Assembly: GCA_027037025.1 (NCBI GenBank)
Contig: JALWBS010000101.1
Location: forward strand, 1-7,475
Direction: 5' to 3'
Length of the DNA stretch: 7,475 bases
From: Desulfurococcales archaeon
GTDB taxonomy: Archaea > Thermoproteota > Thermoprotei_A > Sulfolobales > Ignisphaeraceae
Positions 1 through 5,780 of this stretch are shown piece by piece (the stretch's first letter is position 1; each line of letters begins with the position of its first letter). Both the position numbers and the translations under genes were made by a program. Under the pieces are notes generated by a model. The model saw nothing but the letters and a program-made list of their open reading frames with translations, made no database searches and was not told the DNA's origin.

Positions 1-651
1 GATCCAGCTAGGGTTGAGCAGATAGCTTCCATGCTCGAAAACGTTAAGCTTGTGAATAGGAATAGAGGGTTACTGGTCTACACGGGCGAGTATGAAGGCA
101 CACGCATATCGGTTGCGCTGCATGGGATTGGCGCTCCCTCATCAGCTATAGTGTTCGAAGAGCTGGCGATGCTCGGAGCGAAGGTCATGATCAGGATAGG
201 TACGTGCGGAGCTATGTACCGCGGTGCCCGAATAGGTGATGTTGTGGTACCTACCGGGGCATCTTACTATCCTGGAGGCTTCTACCACCAGTACCTGAAG
301 GAGGGGGTATGCCTATGCGCAGTACCCGACTTCGTGGTTACGAAAGTACTCGTGGAGGAGCTAGAGCGGTCCGGGATAAGTTATAGGGTAGGACCCGTGG
401 TTAGTAGCGATGCGTTCTACGCAGAGGATCCTGACTTCGCTAAGAAGTGGATGAGTAGAGGTGTGATAGCAGTCGAGATGGAGTGCGCAGCACTGTTCTC
501 CCTGGGAATGATGCGGGGCTTTAGAACGGGAGCTGTTCTCATAGTAAGCGATTCGCTCATAGAGAACCTGGGTTTCGCCTCCGCTGAAGAGCTTAAGGAG
601 CACGTCGACAGGGTTACAAGAGCGGTGTTCCGTGCATTGAAGAGGTTATAG
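1..651 (+). CDS. 5'-methylthioadenosine/purine nucleoside phosphorylase, 5'-truncated by window edge
   Basis: This enzyme of the nucleoside phosphorylase I family splits a nucleoside with phosphate into a free base and (methylthio)ribose-1-phosphate, in the cytoplasm, for purine and methionine salvage. The frame is open from base 1. The first visible residues, DPARVE, match the phosphate-loop segment that lies about 20 residues into family members, so the true start is upstream and the internal ATG at 31 is not the start. Other motifs, numbered from the first visible residue, are HGIGAPSSAI (41-50), RIGTCGA (65-71), SSDAFYAEDP (135-144), the nucleoside-binding AVEMECA (157-163) and SDS (183-185), which carries the likely catalytic Asp. 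By memory the protein resembles Sulfolobus MTA phosphorylase (about 236 aa) along its whole length, and 216 aa are seen here. MTA is therefore the likeliest substrate, but inosine, guanosine or uridine activity cannot be excluded. A second gene follows 14 bases after the stop. Confidence 0.9.
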   Translation, partial: DPARVEQIASMLENVKLVNRNRGLLVYTGEYEGTRISVALHGIGAPSSAIVFEELAMLGAKVMIRIGTCGAMYRGARIGDVVVPTGASYYPGGFYHQYLKEGVCLCAVPDFVVTKVLVEELERSGISYRVGPVVSSDAFYAEDPDFAKKWMSRGVIAVEMECAALFSLGMMRGFRTGAVLIVSDSLIENLGFASAEELKEHVDRVTRAVFRALKRL

Positions 652-665
652 GGATAGGTTAGGAG

Positions 666-1298
666 ATGGGCTTCGCGATATGCTCCTTTAACAACGTAGT
701 ACTCTTCTCCAAATCGATTAACGTAGCCACGCTCATAGCTTTAAACATGCCCATACTTTGCGAAGTGCATGCAATCGTTTGGCTACCTACGGAGCTCTAT
801 GAATCGTTGAAGATACGCGGAGTCACGGATGTATTCTCGAATATGGGCATCGATGTTAGGAGCTACGAAAATCCAGCTGATATAAGCTTGGATACGGATG
901 CTAGGAATTGCGTAGTGAGTTGGAAAGTACCGCGGAGACTGATAGGATCGTGCTGGCTTATCTCTACGACGGATACGTATAGAAGGTTTAAAGGAGACGT
1001 CGTTTCCTGTCGTGTTACCAAGCTCGGCAACGAGCTCTTCATTAAGTGTGGTAAGAATGTTGAATGCCTAGACGCTGCCACGGTAATCCTAGAGCAGTGT
1101 CACAATAATCTAGAAATCGAAGCCCTTAGGATTCTGCAAAGCTATCAAGCAGAGTTCGGATCACTTCGTGTGAGCGACGCTGTGAACGCCCTTGCTCTAG
1201 AGCTCAACCTAGATAGAATGAAATCGCGAGAATTGTTATCTAAGCTGGTTAACCTCGGCTTGCTAAGGATTCGTAGAGGGTTCGTAGAGATTCTCTAG
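666..1298 (+). CDS. Unrecognised protein with probable C-terminal winged helix
   Basis: I do not recognise this 210-aa family. Residues 1-145 read as a mixed alpha/beta domain with alternating hydrophobic strands. Residues about 149-210 look like a winged helix: helices around EALRILQSYQ, SDAVNALALEL and RELLSKLVNLG, then a short basic wing (LLRIRRGFVEIL). The protein is rich in cysteine (C6, C32, C82, C96, C115, C128, C134, C145), without a CxxC pair, so metal binding is not evident. No signal peptide or membrane segment is seen. The gene starts 14 bases after the phosphorylase stop, so the two are probably co-transcribed. AGGT at 656-659 lies 6 bases before the ATG, whereas the GGAG just before the ATG is too close to serve as a ribosome site. 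The 3' end overlaps the convergent NTPase gene by 50 bp. A DNA-binding or regulatory role is only an inference from the winged helix. Confidence 0.75.
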   Translation: MGFAICSFNNVVLFSKSINVATLIALNMPILCEVHAIVWLPTELYESLKIRGVTDVFSNMGIDVRSYENPADISLDTDARNCVVSWKVPRRLIGSCWLISTTDTYRRFKGDVVSCRVTKLGNELFIKCGKNVECLDAATVILEQCHNNLEIEALRILQSYQAEFGSLRVSDAVNALALELNLDRMKSRELLSKLVNLGLLRIRRGFVEIL

Positions 1299-1827
1299 GA
1301 TACAAATCCCTCTTCATCCACGGGATTAAAGCGGTTAGTACAGCGTACTTCACTAGATCTTCCCTCGATATCAAACCCCGTGTAAGTATCTTCACTATCC
1401 CACCAGAGCTTCCAATATCCTTAGTGCCGAATACTTCGTCGGCTACCACGTCGAGTTCTAGGTTATCACTGTAAACAACTTTCTTCGCTAGTTGTGGAGG
1501 TACCATGAATCCAGGGCTCATTCCTATCCCAACGATCTCTCCGTCAGTGACGACCGCGATGTGAACATCTATCCACGTAGCTCCAACGGTTGCAATACCC
1601 GCTTCTACACCTACGTAGAAATCTGCCCCTCTTTCACTAGCCATACAGTTCTTCACTCTATTAAGCGCGCCAACGAGTATCGAGTCCAAGCCTATCGGTT
1701 GCGTACCCACGCGGTTACTTACCTTAATCGATACGATATCTACACGTTCGCGAGGGAAAACCTCTTTGAAGGCATTCCTTACGCCAGCTATCTTCGTAGG
1801 GTTCGTTGTGCCAACCACGATCCTCAA
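1249..1827 (-). CDS. Inosine/xanthosine triphosphatase, YjjX family
   Basis: This enzyme is expected to hydrolyse non-canonical nucleoside triphosphates (ITP, XTP) and so keep deaminated purines out of RNA and DNA. The family hallmarks, in the 192-aa numbering, are TTNPTK near the N terminus (7-12), TQPIG (42-46), GALNRVKN (53-60), GVEAGI (73-78), DIGSSGGIV (137-145) and a C-terminal helix ending TALIPW. These match what I remember of E. coli YjjX (TTNPAK, EQPFG, GARNRVAN, AIEAGI, DEIGRKEGAIG). I chose the TTG at 1827 because it gives MRIVVGTTNPTK, the normal family N terminus, and has GGTGAGG 5 bases upstream. An upstream TTG at 1845 would add six residues and bury that site. The last 16 or so codons overlap the 3' end of the convergent gene. 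The protein is distinct from the HAM1/RdgB-type ITPase. Confidence 0.88.
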   Translation of the reverse strand: MRIVVGTTNPTKIAGVRNAFKEVFPRERVDIVSIKVSNRVGTQPIGLDSILVGALNRVKNCMASERGADFYVGVEAGIATVGATWIDVHIAVVTDGEIVGIGMSPGFMVPPQLAKKVVYSDNLELDVVADEVFGTKDIGSSGGIVKILTRGLISREDLVKYAVLTALIPWMKRDLYPRESLRTLYESLASRG

Positions 1828-1832
1828 CGCAT

Positions 1833-1839
1833 CCTCACC
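1833..1839 (-). promoter_or_regulatory. Shine-Dalgarno site of the YjjX-type NTPase gene
   Basis: On the minus strand GGTGAGG lies 5 bases before the TTG at 1827 and fits the archaeal anti-SD sequence. It decides between the TTG at 1827 and the TTG at 1845, which lies upstream of the site. Confidence 0.6.
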
Positions 1840-1861
1840 AACCAATGGTCAGAGCAGCTCC

Positions 1862-1868
1862 GTTATCT
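1862..1868. promoter_or_regulatory. Weak AT-rich element in the divergent NTPase/protease gap
   Basis: GTTATCT (+) / AGATAAC (-) is the only AT-leaning stretch in the 64-bp gap. A start site about 26 bases from its centre would fall at about 1839 for the NTPase and about 1891 for the protease, next to each chosen start codon. It resembles the archaeal TATA consensus poorly, so only its position supports it. Confidence 0.25.
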
Positions 1869-1891
1869 CTGCATCGCTTAGGTTAGTCGAG

Positions 1892-2788
1892 TTGCAGGAA
1901 GAGGTTCTGAAGATTGTTGCGCAAGCGCTGGAATCAATCACCTTGGTCTACGATTCGGTGGAGGGTAATGATGGTGGAAGCTGTAAGGATGACCTACTCT
2001 CGTACGGGATTGGTAGAGCTCAGACCGGGTTCATCGTAGATGGGCGTTACGTCGTTACGGCACTGCATGGTTTGAGAAGCGCTAGGCCATGCATTGTCGT
2101 AGGGAACGAGGTTATTGAAGCACGTAGGGTCTACAGAGATGTGCGATGGGATATCGCGGTGCTGGATCTCGGTTCTTATCGAACTCGTGGAGGGCTGAGG
2201 GTAGCTTCTAGACTGCCGTTCCTAGGAGAGATAGTTCTGATAGTTGGAATGAATAGAGGCCAGCTTGCTCCTTACGTTCAGCTATCTATGGTTAGTAGCA
2301 CTGGTTTAACGATAAGGATAGAGTCGAGACTAGTTGAAGGAGCCTTTCAGCTATGTAATGCCGTTCCCAAGGGTCTTAGCGGAGCTCCTGTAATCAACGT
2401 TAGAGGAGAGGTTGTGGGCATGATCGTAGGGATAGACTATGAGATGGGGCACAGCTTCGCGGTACCTTCCCTGACAATACTCAGTTCATTAAGGTACGTC
2501 TATAAAGGGCTGAACCCCTCTGAAAGACCGTTGCTCGGAATCAAGGTTCTAACCTTTGAGAATTCACTGTTAATACTGAACGTCTCCAATGGAAGCGCTA
2601 AGGAGTGCGGTTTGAAGCCAGGAGATAGAATCGTTGAGTGCTTCGATGGAGAAGCTCGTAGGAGGTTGAAGAGCTTGTACGATCTTTGGCAATGTCTAGA
2701 CAACGCATTTATAAAGGGTAAGACACGTGTTCACCTAAAGGTTTTGAGGAATGGCGTAACCGAGGTTAAGGAGTGTAGAATTAGGTAA
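1892..2788 (+). CDS. HtrA/DegP-like trypsin-fold serine protease with PDZ domain
   Basis: A serine protease of the HtrA type, expected to degrade or hold misfolded proteins. The catalytic triad is visible, in the 298-aa numbering: His59 in VTALHGL, Asp87 in WDIAVLDL and Ser163 in KGLSGAPVIN. A PDZ domain fills roughly residues 215-296, with LNVSNGSAKECGLKPGDRIV as its carboxylate-loop and core region. I chose the TTG at 1892, giving MQEEVLKIVAQALESI, an N-terminal helix typical of HtrA proteins. AGGT at 1880-1883 is a weak ribosome site. The frame is open back to an ATG at 1766, which would add 42 residues that look like a signal peptide, but these would be antisense to the NTPase's catalytic TTNPTK region. 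With the short start the protease would be cytoplasmic, and with the long start secreted. The gene is divergent from the NTPase gene and ends 50 bp from a convergent gene. Confidence 0.85.
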   Translation: MQEEVLKIVAQALESITLVYDSVEGNDGGSCKDDLLSYGIGRAQTGFIVDGRYVVTALHGLRSARPCIVVGNEVIEARRVYRDVRWDIAVLDLGSYRTRGGLRVASRLPFLGEIVLIVGMNRGQLAPYVQLSMVSSTGLTIRIESRLVEGAFQLCNAVPKGLSGAPVINVRGEVVGMIVGIDYEMGHSFAVPSLTILSSLRYVYKGLNPSERPLLGIKVLTFENSLLILNVSNGSAKECGLKPGDRIVECFDGEARRRLKSLYDLWQCLDNAFIKGKTRVHLKVLRNGVTEVKECRIR

Positions 2789-2838
2789 AATGATCTGTGC
2801 CTAAACGTTGAATAACCTGGAGATAAGTCTGGCACTCG

Positions 2839-3528
2839 CTACTTGACCTCCTTTATCAGAGGACCTCTCGTCTTACGAACACGCTCGATCTCGGTAAACG
2901 TTCTACTTTCGCTGATATCGAACTCTATCTCGGTGTCTTGCTTCATCTCGATCTCCTTTTCCTCGTATACGTACTCATCCTCACCAAGCTGTTTGTATAC
3001 GTACACCGTGTACTTACCCATGGGTAGATCCATCTCAGCTTCACCATTTCTATCGGTTACGGCGGTACCCGCAGACTTACCACCGGTTTCAGCAACAACC
3101 GTAGCCTTTTCTAACGGTTCACCTCTATATCTGACTCTCACCCTGAGCTTTGCATACCTAAGCTCCTCAATACATCTCGGCAACCCTTTCGACATGAAGA
3201 ATTCGTTTGCTTTACTCACGAGCTCTTTAACAAGGTTCTTCACATCATCACTTATTGAGGAATCCACTATCACTGATCTATAGGTTTTGGAGAAGTAATC
3301 GCAGAACTCACGGTATTGATTCTCATCGAATCTGACGGTGAGAGGGATCAGCTTATCCCGAACTATATCGAATTGCTTGTATATACTAGAAGGCATCTTG
3401 ATGAGATAGACGTTGTATACCTTCGTCAGAAACTCGTGGATATCGTCTGGAAGACCCTTCTTGATCTCCACGGTCTTCGGCTTTCTATACGTTTTCCAAT
3501 CCTCAACCACGTAGGATCCCCTAACCAC
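2839..3528 (-). CDS. Unrecognised protein with carboxypeptidase-regulatory-like beta domain
   Basis: I do not recognise the whole protein (229 aa). Residues 1-120 look mostly helical and charged, without a known motif. Residues about 126-205 form a beta-sandwich of the carboxypeptidase-regulatory-like type: GEPLEKATVVAE, then TDRNGEAEMDLPMGKYTVYV and strands rich in Glu, Lys and Tyr. The tail (206-229) is charged and basic. No signal peptide or membrane segment is visible, although such domains are common on secreted proteins. The start at 3528 is GTG. A second in-frame GTG at 3510 is a real alternative, because an AT-rich element centred near 3548 would place transcription start near 3522, inside the longer version. 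The gene lies 50 bp downstream, in minus-strand order, of the nuclease gene and may be co-transcribed with it. Function is unknown. Confidence 0.75.
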   Translation of the reverse strand: MVRGSYVVEDWKTYRKPKTVEIKKGLPDDIHEFLTKVYNVYLIKMPSSIYKQFDIVRDKLIPLTVRFDENQYREFCDYFSKTYRSVIVDSSISDDVKNLVKELVSKANEFFMSKGLPRCIEELRYAKLRVRVRYRGEPLEKATVVAETGGKSAGTAVTDRNGEAEMDLPMGKYTVYVYKQLGEDEYVYEEKEIEMKQDTEIEFDISESRTFTEIERVRKTRGPLIKEVK

Positions 3529-3543
3529 ATTTAACTTCTCGAG

Positions 3544-3552
3544 ATTTAGAAA
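3544..3552 (-). promoter_or_regulatory. Possible TATA element for the 2839-3528 gene
   Basis: TTTCTAAAT on the minus strand, centred at 3548. A start site about 26 bases on falls near 3522, leaving a leader of about 12 bases before the GTG at 3510. This would favour the shorter protein. The match is moderate and rests on position. Confidence 0.3.
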
Positions 3553-3565
3553 CTAGATGGGTTGT

Positions 3566-3622
3566 ACACGTGATGAGTTCACGACGGGCTGATGGATGAT
3601 GTAGATCCCCTTTCTGACTCGT
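3566..3622 (+). ncRNA. Candidate box C/D guide sRNA (second)
   Basis: All four boxes are present in order with the right spacing. C box GTGATGA is at 3570-3576, then a 12-nt guide (3577-3588), D' CTGA (3589-3592), a 3-nt spacer TGG, C' ATGATGT (3596-3602), an 11-nt guide (3603-3613) and D CTGA (3614-3617). Such RNAs bind L7Ae, Nop5 and fibrillarin and direct 2'-O-methylation of the base paired with the fifth guide nucleotide before D or D'. The D' guide is complementary to CCCGTCGTGAAC. From memory, archaeal 23S rRNA near E. coli position 2630 contains CCGTCGTGAG, giving 9 Watson-Crick pairs plus a G-U, with a U as the target. The D guide (complement AAAGGGGATCT) has no target I can name. A terminal stem is not evident, so the ends are approximate. 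The RNA runs antisense over the last 12 codons of the nuclease gene. A weak TATA-like TTTAA at 3530-3534 could start it. Confidence 0.72.
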
Positions 3623-4427
3623 TAATATCGTTAAACTTACTCCTTGTGTAGGCGTAGCTCTCTGGAGACGAGCTCCGCTCCATGATCGCTACGTACTTCG
3701 ATAGCGATGAGCATACGCGCTGCAGCTTGTCCACGACAGAACTCAGTTCCATAACGGCTTTCTCCAGGGCTTCTAGATCCCTGTGCAGCGTGGCTTTGGA
3801 AACCACGAATTTCGCAACCCGTTTAATCGAGCTCCATCTCTTTGCCCACTTGGGGACTACTCCCTGGGATCTCAGCTCGCTCAAAATCTTGGTAACGTCT
3901 TGCACGTCGATGCCCAGCTTCTCTGCAGCTTCGCTAATCGATGATGACTGCGCTATCGCTTCGAGTACTCGTAGATGATGTTCCCTGAGAGCGGGTTTTT
4001 CAAGTAGGAGCATCTCTAGGTACTCGCTAAAAGCTTCCTCCACGGCTTCCCTCACTATGGTTTCGAGCTCCTCATCCTCAACGAGAAGCAGGTCTGAGAG
4101 TTGAACAACCTCTATCCCAAGGACCTTTGCGAGCTCTCTAGCGGAGTCATCGGCGAAACCTTTGCATATAACCATAGGCTTCATCCCAACGAGTTTAGCA
4201 TTTACGTAAGCTTGACGAAGCCCAGTTATATCGATCTTACCTGCCTTCACTTCAACCGCATAGAGTTCGCCGTTGCGGTGCCGCGCCACGAAATCCACTT
4301 CCCCGACTTCGAAACCGTCGATAATAATCCTCTTGTGATGCTCAATGACTTCGAATCCTAGTCTTCGCAGAACCTCCTCAGCAATCCTTTCACTGCTCCT
4401 CCACCTCTCGATGTTGGATATGCGCAT
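3579..4427 (-). CDS. RecB-like PD-(D/E)XK nuclease with HTH and coiled-coil regions
   Basis: A probable DNA nuclease of the archaeal RecB-like restriction-endonuclease fold; the substrate is unknown. In the 282-aa numbering the core is SSERIAEEVLRRLGF (Glu13), GEVDFVA (Asp45), AVEVKAG (Glu59, Lys61) and a downstream Gln72 in LRQAY, together a complete PD-(D/E)XK site. Residues about 150-195 look like a helix-turn-helix (SSISEAAEKLGIDVQDVTKI). Residues about 213-250 form a heptad-like helix, probably a coiled coil for dimerisation. The last 30 or so residues are polar and low-complexity, and the final 12 are antisense to the sRNA candidate at 3566-3622. I chose the ATG at 4427, preceded by GGAG 9 bases upstream. 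The frame is open to a TTG at 4478, which would add 17 residues and has no ribosome site. The gene is divergent from threonine synthase. A role in DNA repair is inference from the fold. Confidence 0.8.
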   Translation of the reverse strand: MRISNIERWRSSERIAEEVLRRLGFEVIEHHKRIIIDGFEVGEVDFVARHRNGELYAVEVKAGKIDITGLRQAYVNAKLVGMKPMVICKGFADDSARELAKVLGIEVVQLSDLLLVEDEELETIVREAVEEAFSEYLEMLLLEKPALREHHLRVLEAIAQSSSISEAAEKLGIDVQDVTKILSELRSQGVVPKWAKRWSSIKRVAKFVVSKATLHRDLEALEKAVMELSSVVDKLQRVCSSLSKYVAIMERSSSPESYAYTRSKFNDINESERGSTSSISPS

Positions 4428-4436
4428 GGGTCTCAG

Positions 4437-4440
4437 CTCC
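4437..4440 (-). promoter_or_regulatory. Shine-Dalgarno site supporting the ATG at 4427
   Basis: GGAG on the minus strand, 9 bases before the nuclease ATG at 4427. The longer TTG start at 4478 has only GAG at a poor distance. Confidence 0.4.
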
Positions 4441-4500
4441 GGGTTCTCTAGGCGTTGGGAGCTTTTTACGTTAAGCAATTAATTCTCGAAGGAATCAGCC

Positions 4501-4507
4501 TTATTTA
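4501..4507 (+). promoter_or_regulatory. TATA-like element for threonine synthase
   Basis: TTATTTA, centred at 4504, has 32 bases between it and the ATG at 4540. Transcription would start near 4530, giving a leader of about 10 bases. Read on the other strand it is TAAATAA, 26 bases from the TTG at 4478, so it could also fire towards the nuclease gene. The match is fair and the call rests on spacing. Confidence 0.4.
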
Positions 4508-4539
4508 CGGAGATGATGAGTGGGACCCTCGTGTGAGCG

Positions 4540-5682
4540 ATGAACGAGGTCAGAGATTCTGATCCTCTAACAAACTTCGTTGCGAAATGCCCTCGTTGCG
4601 GATACAAGGATAGCCTCAAGATCCTATGCAGAACGCGTAGATGTCCTAGATGTGGCGAGATTCTTAACATCGATGGTGAGAGACTTTGGGAGCCTCGTGG
4701 AAGAGGTTTGCTTAGGTATAGCAAAATGATTCCCGTGGTTGACTGTTCCTTAGCCAAGATCGTTGGTTCGACGCCTGCTGAGGAGATTGAGTACGGTGGG
4801 CTGAAGGTAGTGCTAAAGCACGAGTTCATGAACATGAGTGGCAGTTTCAAGGATAGGGGTACGGCGTTAGCAGTTTCGCTTGCTATGCATTGCGGAGCTA
4901 AGAGAGTTCTCGAGGACTCGTCTGGAAACACTGCGATATCTATAGCACTGCTATCTCGAAGAATAGGGTTGAAAGCAACAGTTTTAATACCGCGCGATGC
5001 TCCTACCGGCAAGAAGAGACTGCTAAGGTTATTGAACGCTGAAGTAATTGAGTGCTCCTCGAGGCAAGAAGCGTCGGAGAGAGCCGTAGAGTTCGCATCT
5101 CGTTTCAACGGTGTTGTGTACGTAGATCATCTTAGGAATCCGATGTACGTGGAAGGGGCGCGTACGATAGCCTATGAAGTTTACGAGGAGTATGGCGATA
5201 TCGGTACCATCGTGGTTCCCGTGGGGTCCGGAGGTCTACTGATAGGATTGATTAGAGGATTCGAGGATCTCGTGAGCCAAGGGTTGTTATCGAGAATGCC
5301 AAGAATTGTCGCTGTGCAGGGATACGAAGTTGCTCCGCTCTACGAATCTCTCTACAGAGCCAAACCTCCTCGTGGAACTTCGAGGCTCGCCGACGGAATT
5401 AGGGTTCCCAATCCTCCGAGACTCGCGGAGATGGTATCCCTCCTCAGAAGGTATAGAGGGAACGTTGTTCTGGTTAGCGACGATGATATCGTTACCGCGC
5501 TTCACGAACTTGTTGACATGGGATTCGTAGTTGAACCTACGAGTGCGACCGTGTTGGCAGCACTCAGGAAGATGATGAAAGACGGTGCTGAGCTTACAGA
5601 ACCCGCACTCCTGGTTTTAACGGGGAGCGGTATGAAGATGCTTGACCAAATTAGCGAACTAGTCGGATCCAGCATGATGTAA
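4540..5682 (+). CDS. thrC: Threonine synthase (PLP-dependent, with N-terminal zinc ribbon)
   Basis: Converts O-phosphohomoserine to threonine, the last step of threonine synthesis. The 380-aa protein starts with a zinc-ribbon-like segment: CPRC at 17-20 and CPRC at 35-38. The PLP lysine is Lys104 in MSGSFKDRG, where the family usually has PTGSFKDRG. Then come SSGNTA (127-132), which binds the substrate or cofactor carboxylate, the phosphate-binding glycine loop VPVGSGGLL (226-234), VEPTSATVLAAL (331-342) and the C-terminal LTGSGMK (360-366). The length and order fit archaeal threonine synthases. A related fold-type II enzyme such as cysteate synthase is the main alternative. GTGAG close to the ATG is a poor ribosome site. 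The gene stands alone, and no homoserine dehydrogenase or kinase gene lies beside it in the window. The first sRNA candidate begins about 40 bases after its stop and could be carried on its transcript. Confidence 0.88.
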   Translation: MNEVRDSDPLTNFVAKCPRCGYKDSLKILCRTRRCPRCGEILNIDGERLWEPRGRGLLRYSKMIPVVDCSLAKIVGSTPAEEIEYGGLKVVLKHEFMNMSGSFKDRGTALAVSLAMHCGAKRVLEDSSGNTAISIALLSRRIGLKATVLIPRDAPTGKKRLLRLLNAEVIECSSRQEASERAVEFASRFNGVVYVDHLRNPMYVEGARTIAYEVYEEYGDIGTIVVPVGSGGLLIGLIRGFEDLVSQGLLSRMPRIVAVQGYEVAPLYESLYRAKPPRGTSRLADGIRVPNPPRLAEMVSLLRRYRGNVVLVSDDDIVTALHELVDMGFVVEPTSATVLAALRKMMKDGAELTEPALLVLTGSGMKMLDQISELVGSSMM

Positions 5683-5717
5683 TAAGGGGCAGCACGACGT
5701 AGTTGGTTAGAGCTAGG

Positions 5718-5780
5718 GTAGCGATGATGAAGGGGCATGCTGGTGATGGGTGACGGTTTTCCTCCGAGACTGAGCTCTAC
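5718..5780 (+). ncRNA. Candidate box C/D guide sRNA (first), with two likely rRNA targets
   Basis: Box order and spacing are those of archaeal C/D sRNAs: C ATGATGA (5724-5730), a 12-nt guide (5731-5742), D' GTGA (5743-5746), spacer TGG, C' GTGACGG (5750-5756), a 13-nt guide (5757-5769) and D CTGA (5770-5773). D' and C' are degenerate, as is common for the inner boxes. GTAG (5718-5721) and CTAC (5777-5780) can pair as a short terminal stem. The D' guide is complementary to CAGCATGCCCCT. From memory, archaeal 16S rRNA helix 34 (near E. coli 1200) reads CAGCATGCCCCGAA or CAGTATGCCCCGAA, giving up to 11 pairs, with the A of GCATG as target. The D guide is complementary to TCTCGGAGGAAAA. CGGAGGAAAAG is a near-universal segment early in large-subunit rRNA, giving at least 10 pairs with a G as target. 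No own promoter is clear, so it may be processed from the threonine synthase transcript. Its 3' end touches the end of the convergent gene. Confidence 0.8.

Noticed and set aside
1..4. The window begins with GATC, possibly a cloning-site end
   Set aside because: The four-base site is too common to mean anything, and the reading frame there is natural.
31..651. ATG at 31 as the start of the nucleoside phosphorylase
   Set aside because: The residues encoded before it (DPARVEQIAS) belong to the conserved phosphate-loop segment, so the gene begins outside the window.
1492..1881. Plus-strand 129-codon open frame across the NTPase gene
   Set aside because: It is antisense to a clearly recognisable YjjX-type protein and has no family motif of its own.
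2789..2838. ATGATCT and TTGA between the protease and the convergent gene, as a degenerate C/D sRNA
   Set aside because: The C box has two changes and neither a C' nor a final D box can be placed at normal spacing. I see nothing else in this 50-bp gap.
4513..4562. ATGATGA followed by GTGA, GCGATGA and CTGA as a third C/D sRNA
   Set aside because: The D' and C' boxes abut without a spacer, the last guide is 15 nt, and the element runs into the threonine synthase coding region.
4479..5108. Minus-strand 209-codon open frame across threonine synthase
   Set aside because: It is a shadow of the conserved PLP enzyme on the other strand and shows no recognisable motif.
5572..5591. ATGATGA and CTGA inside threonine synthase
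   Set aside because: The guide would be only 9 nt, no C' follows, and the bases encode the enzyme's C-terminal domain.
5724..5753. Mini-ORF of 9 codons starting ATG ATG AAG
   Set aside because: Too short and without support; the bases are better explained by the C box and guide of the sRNA candidate.
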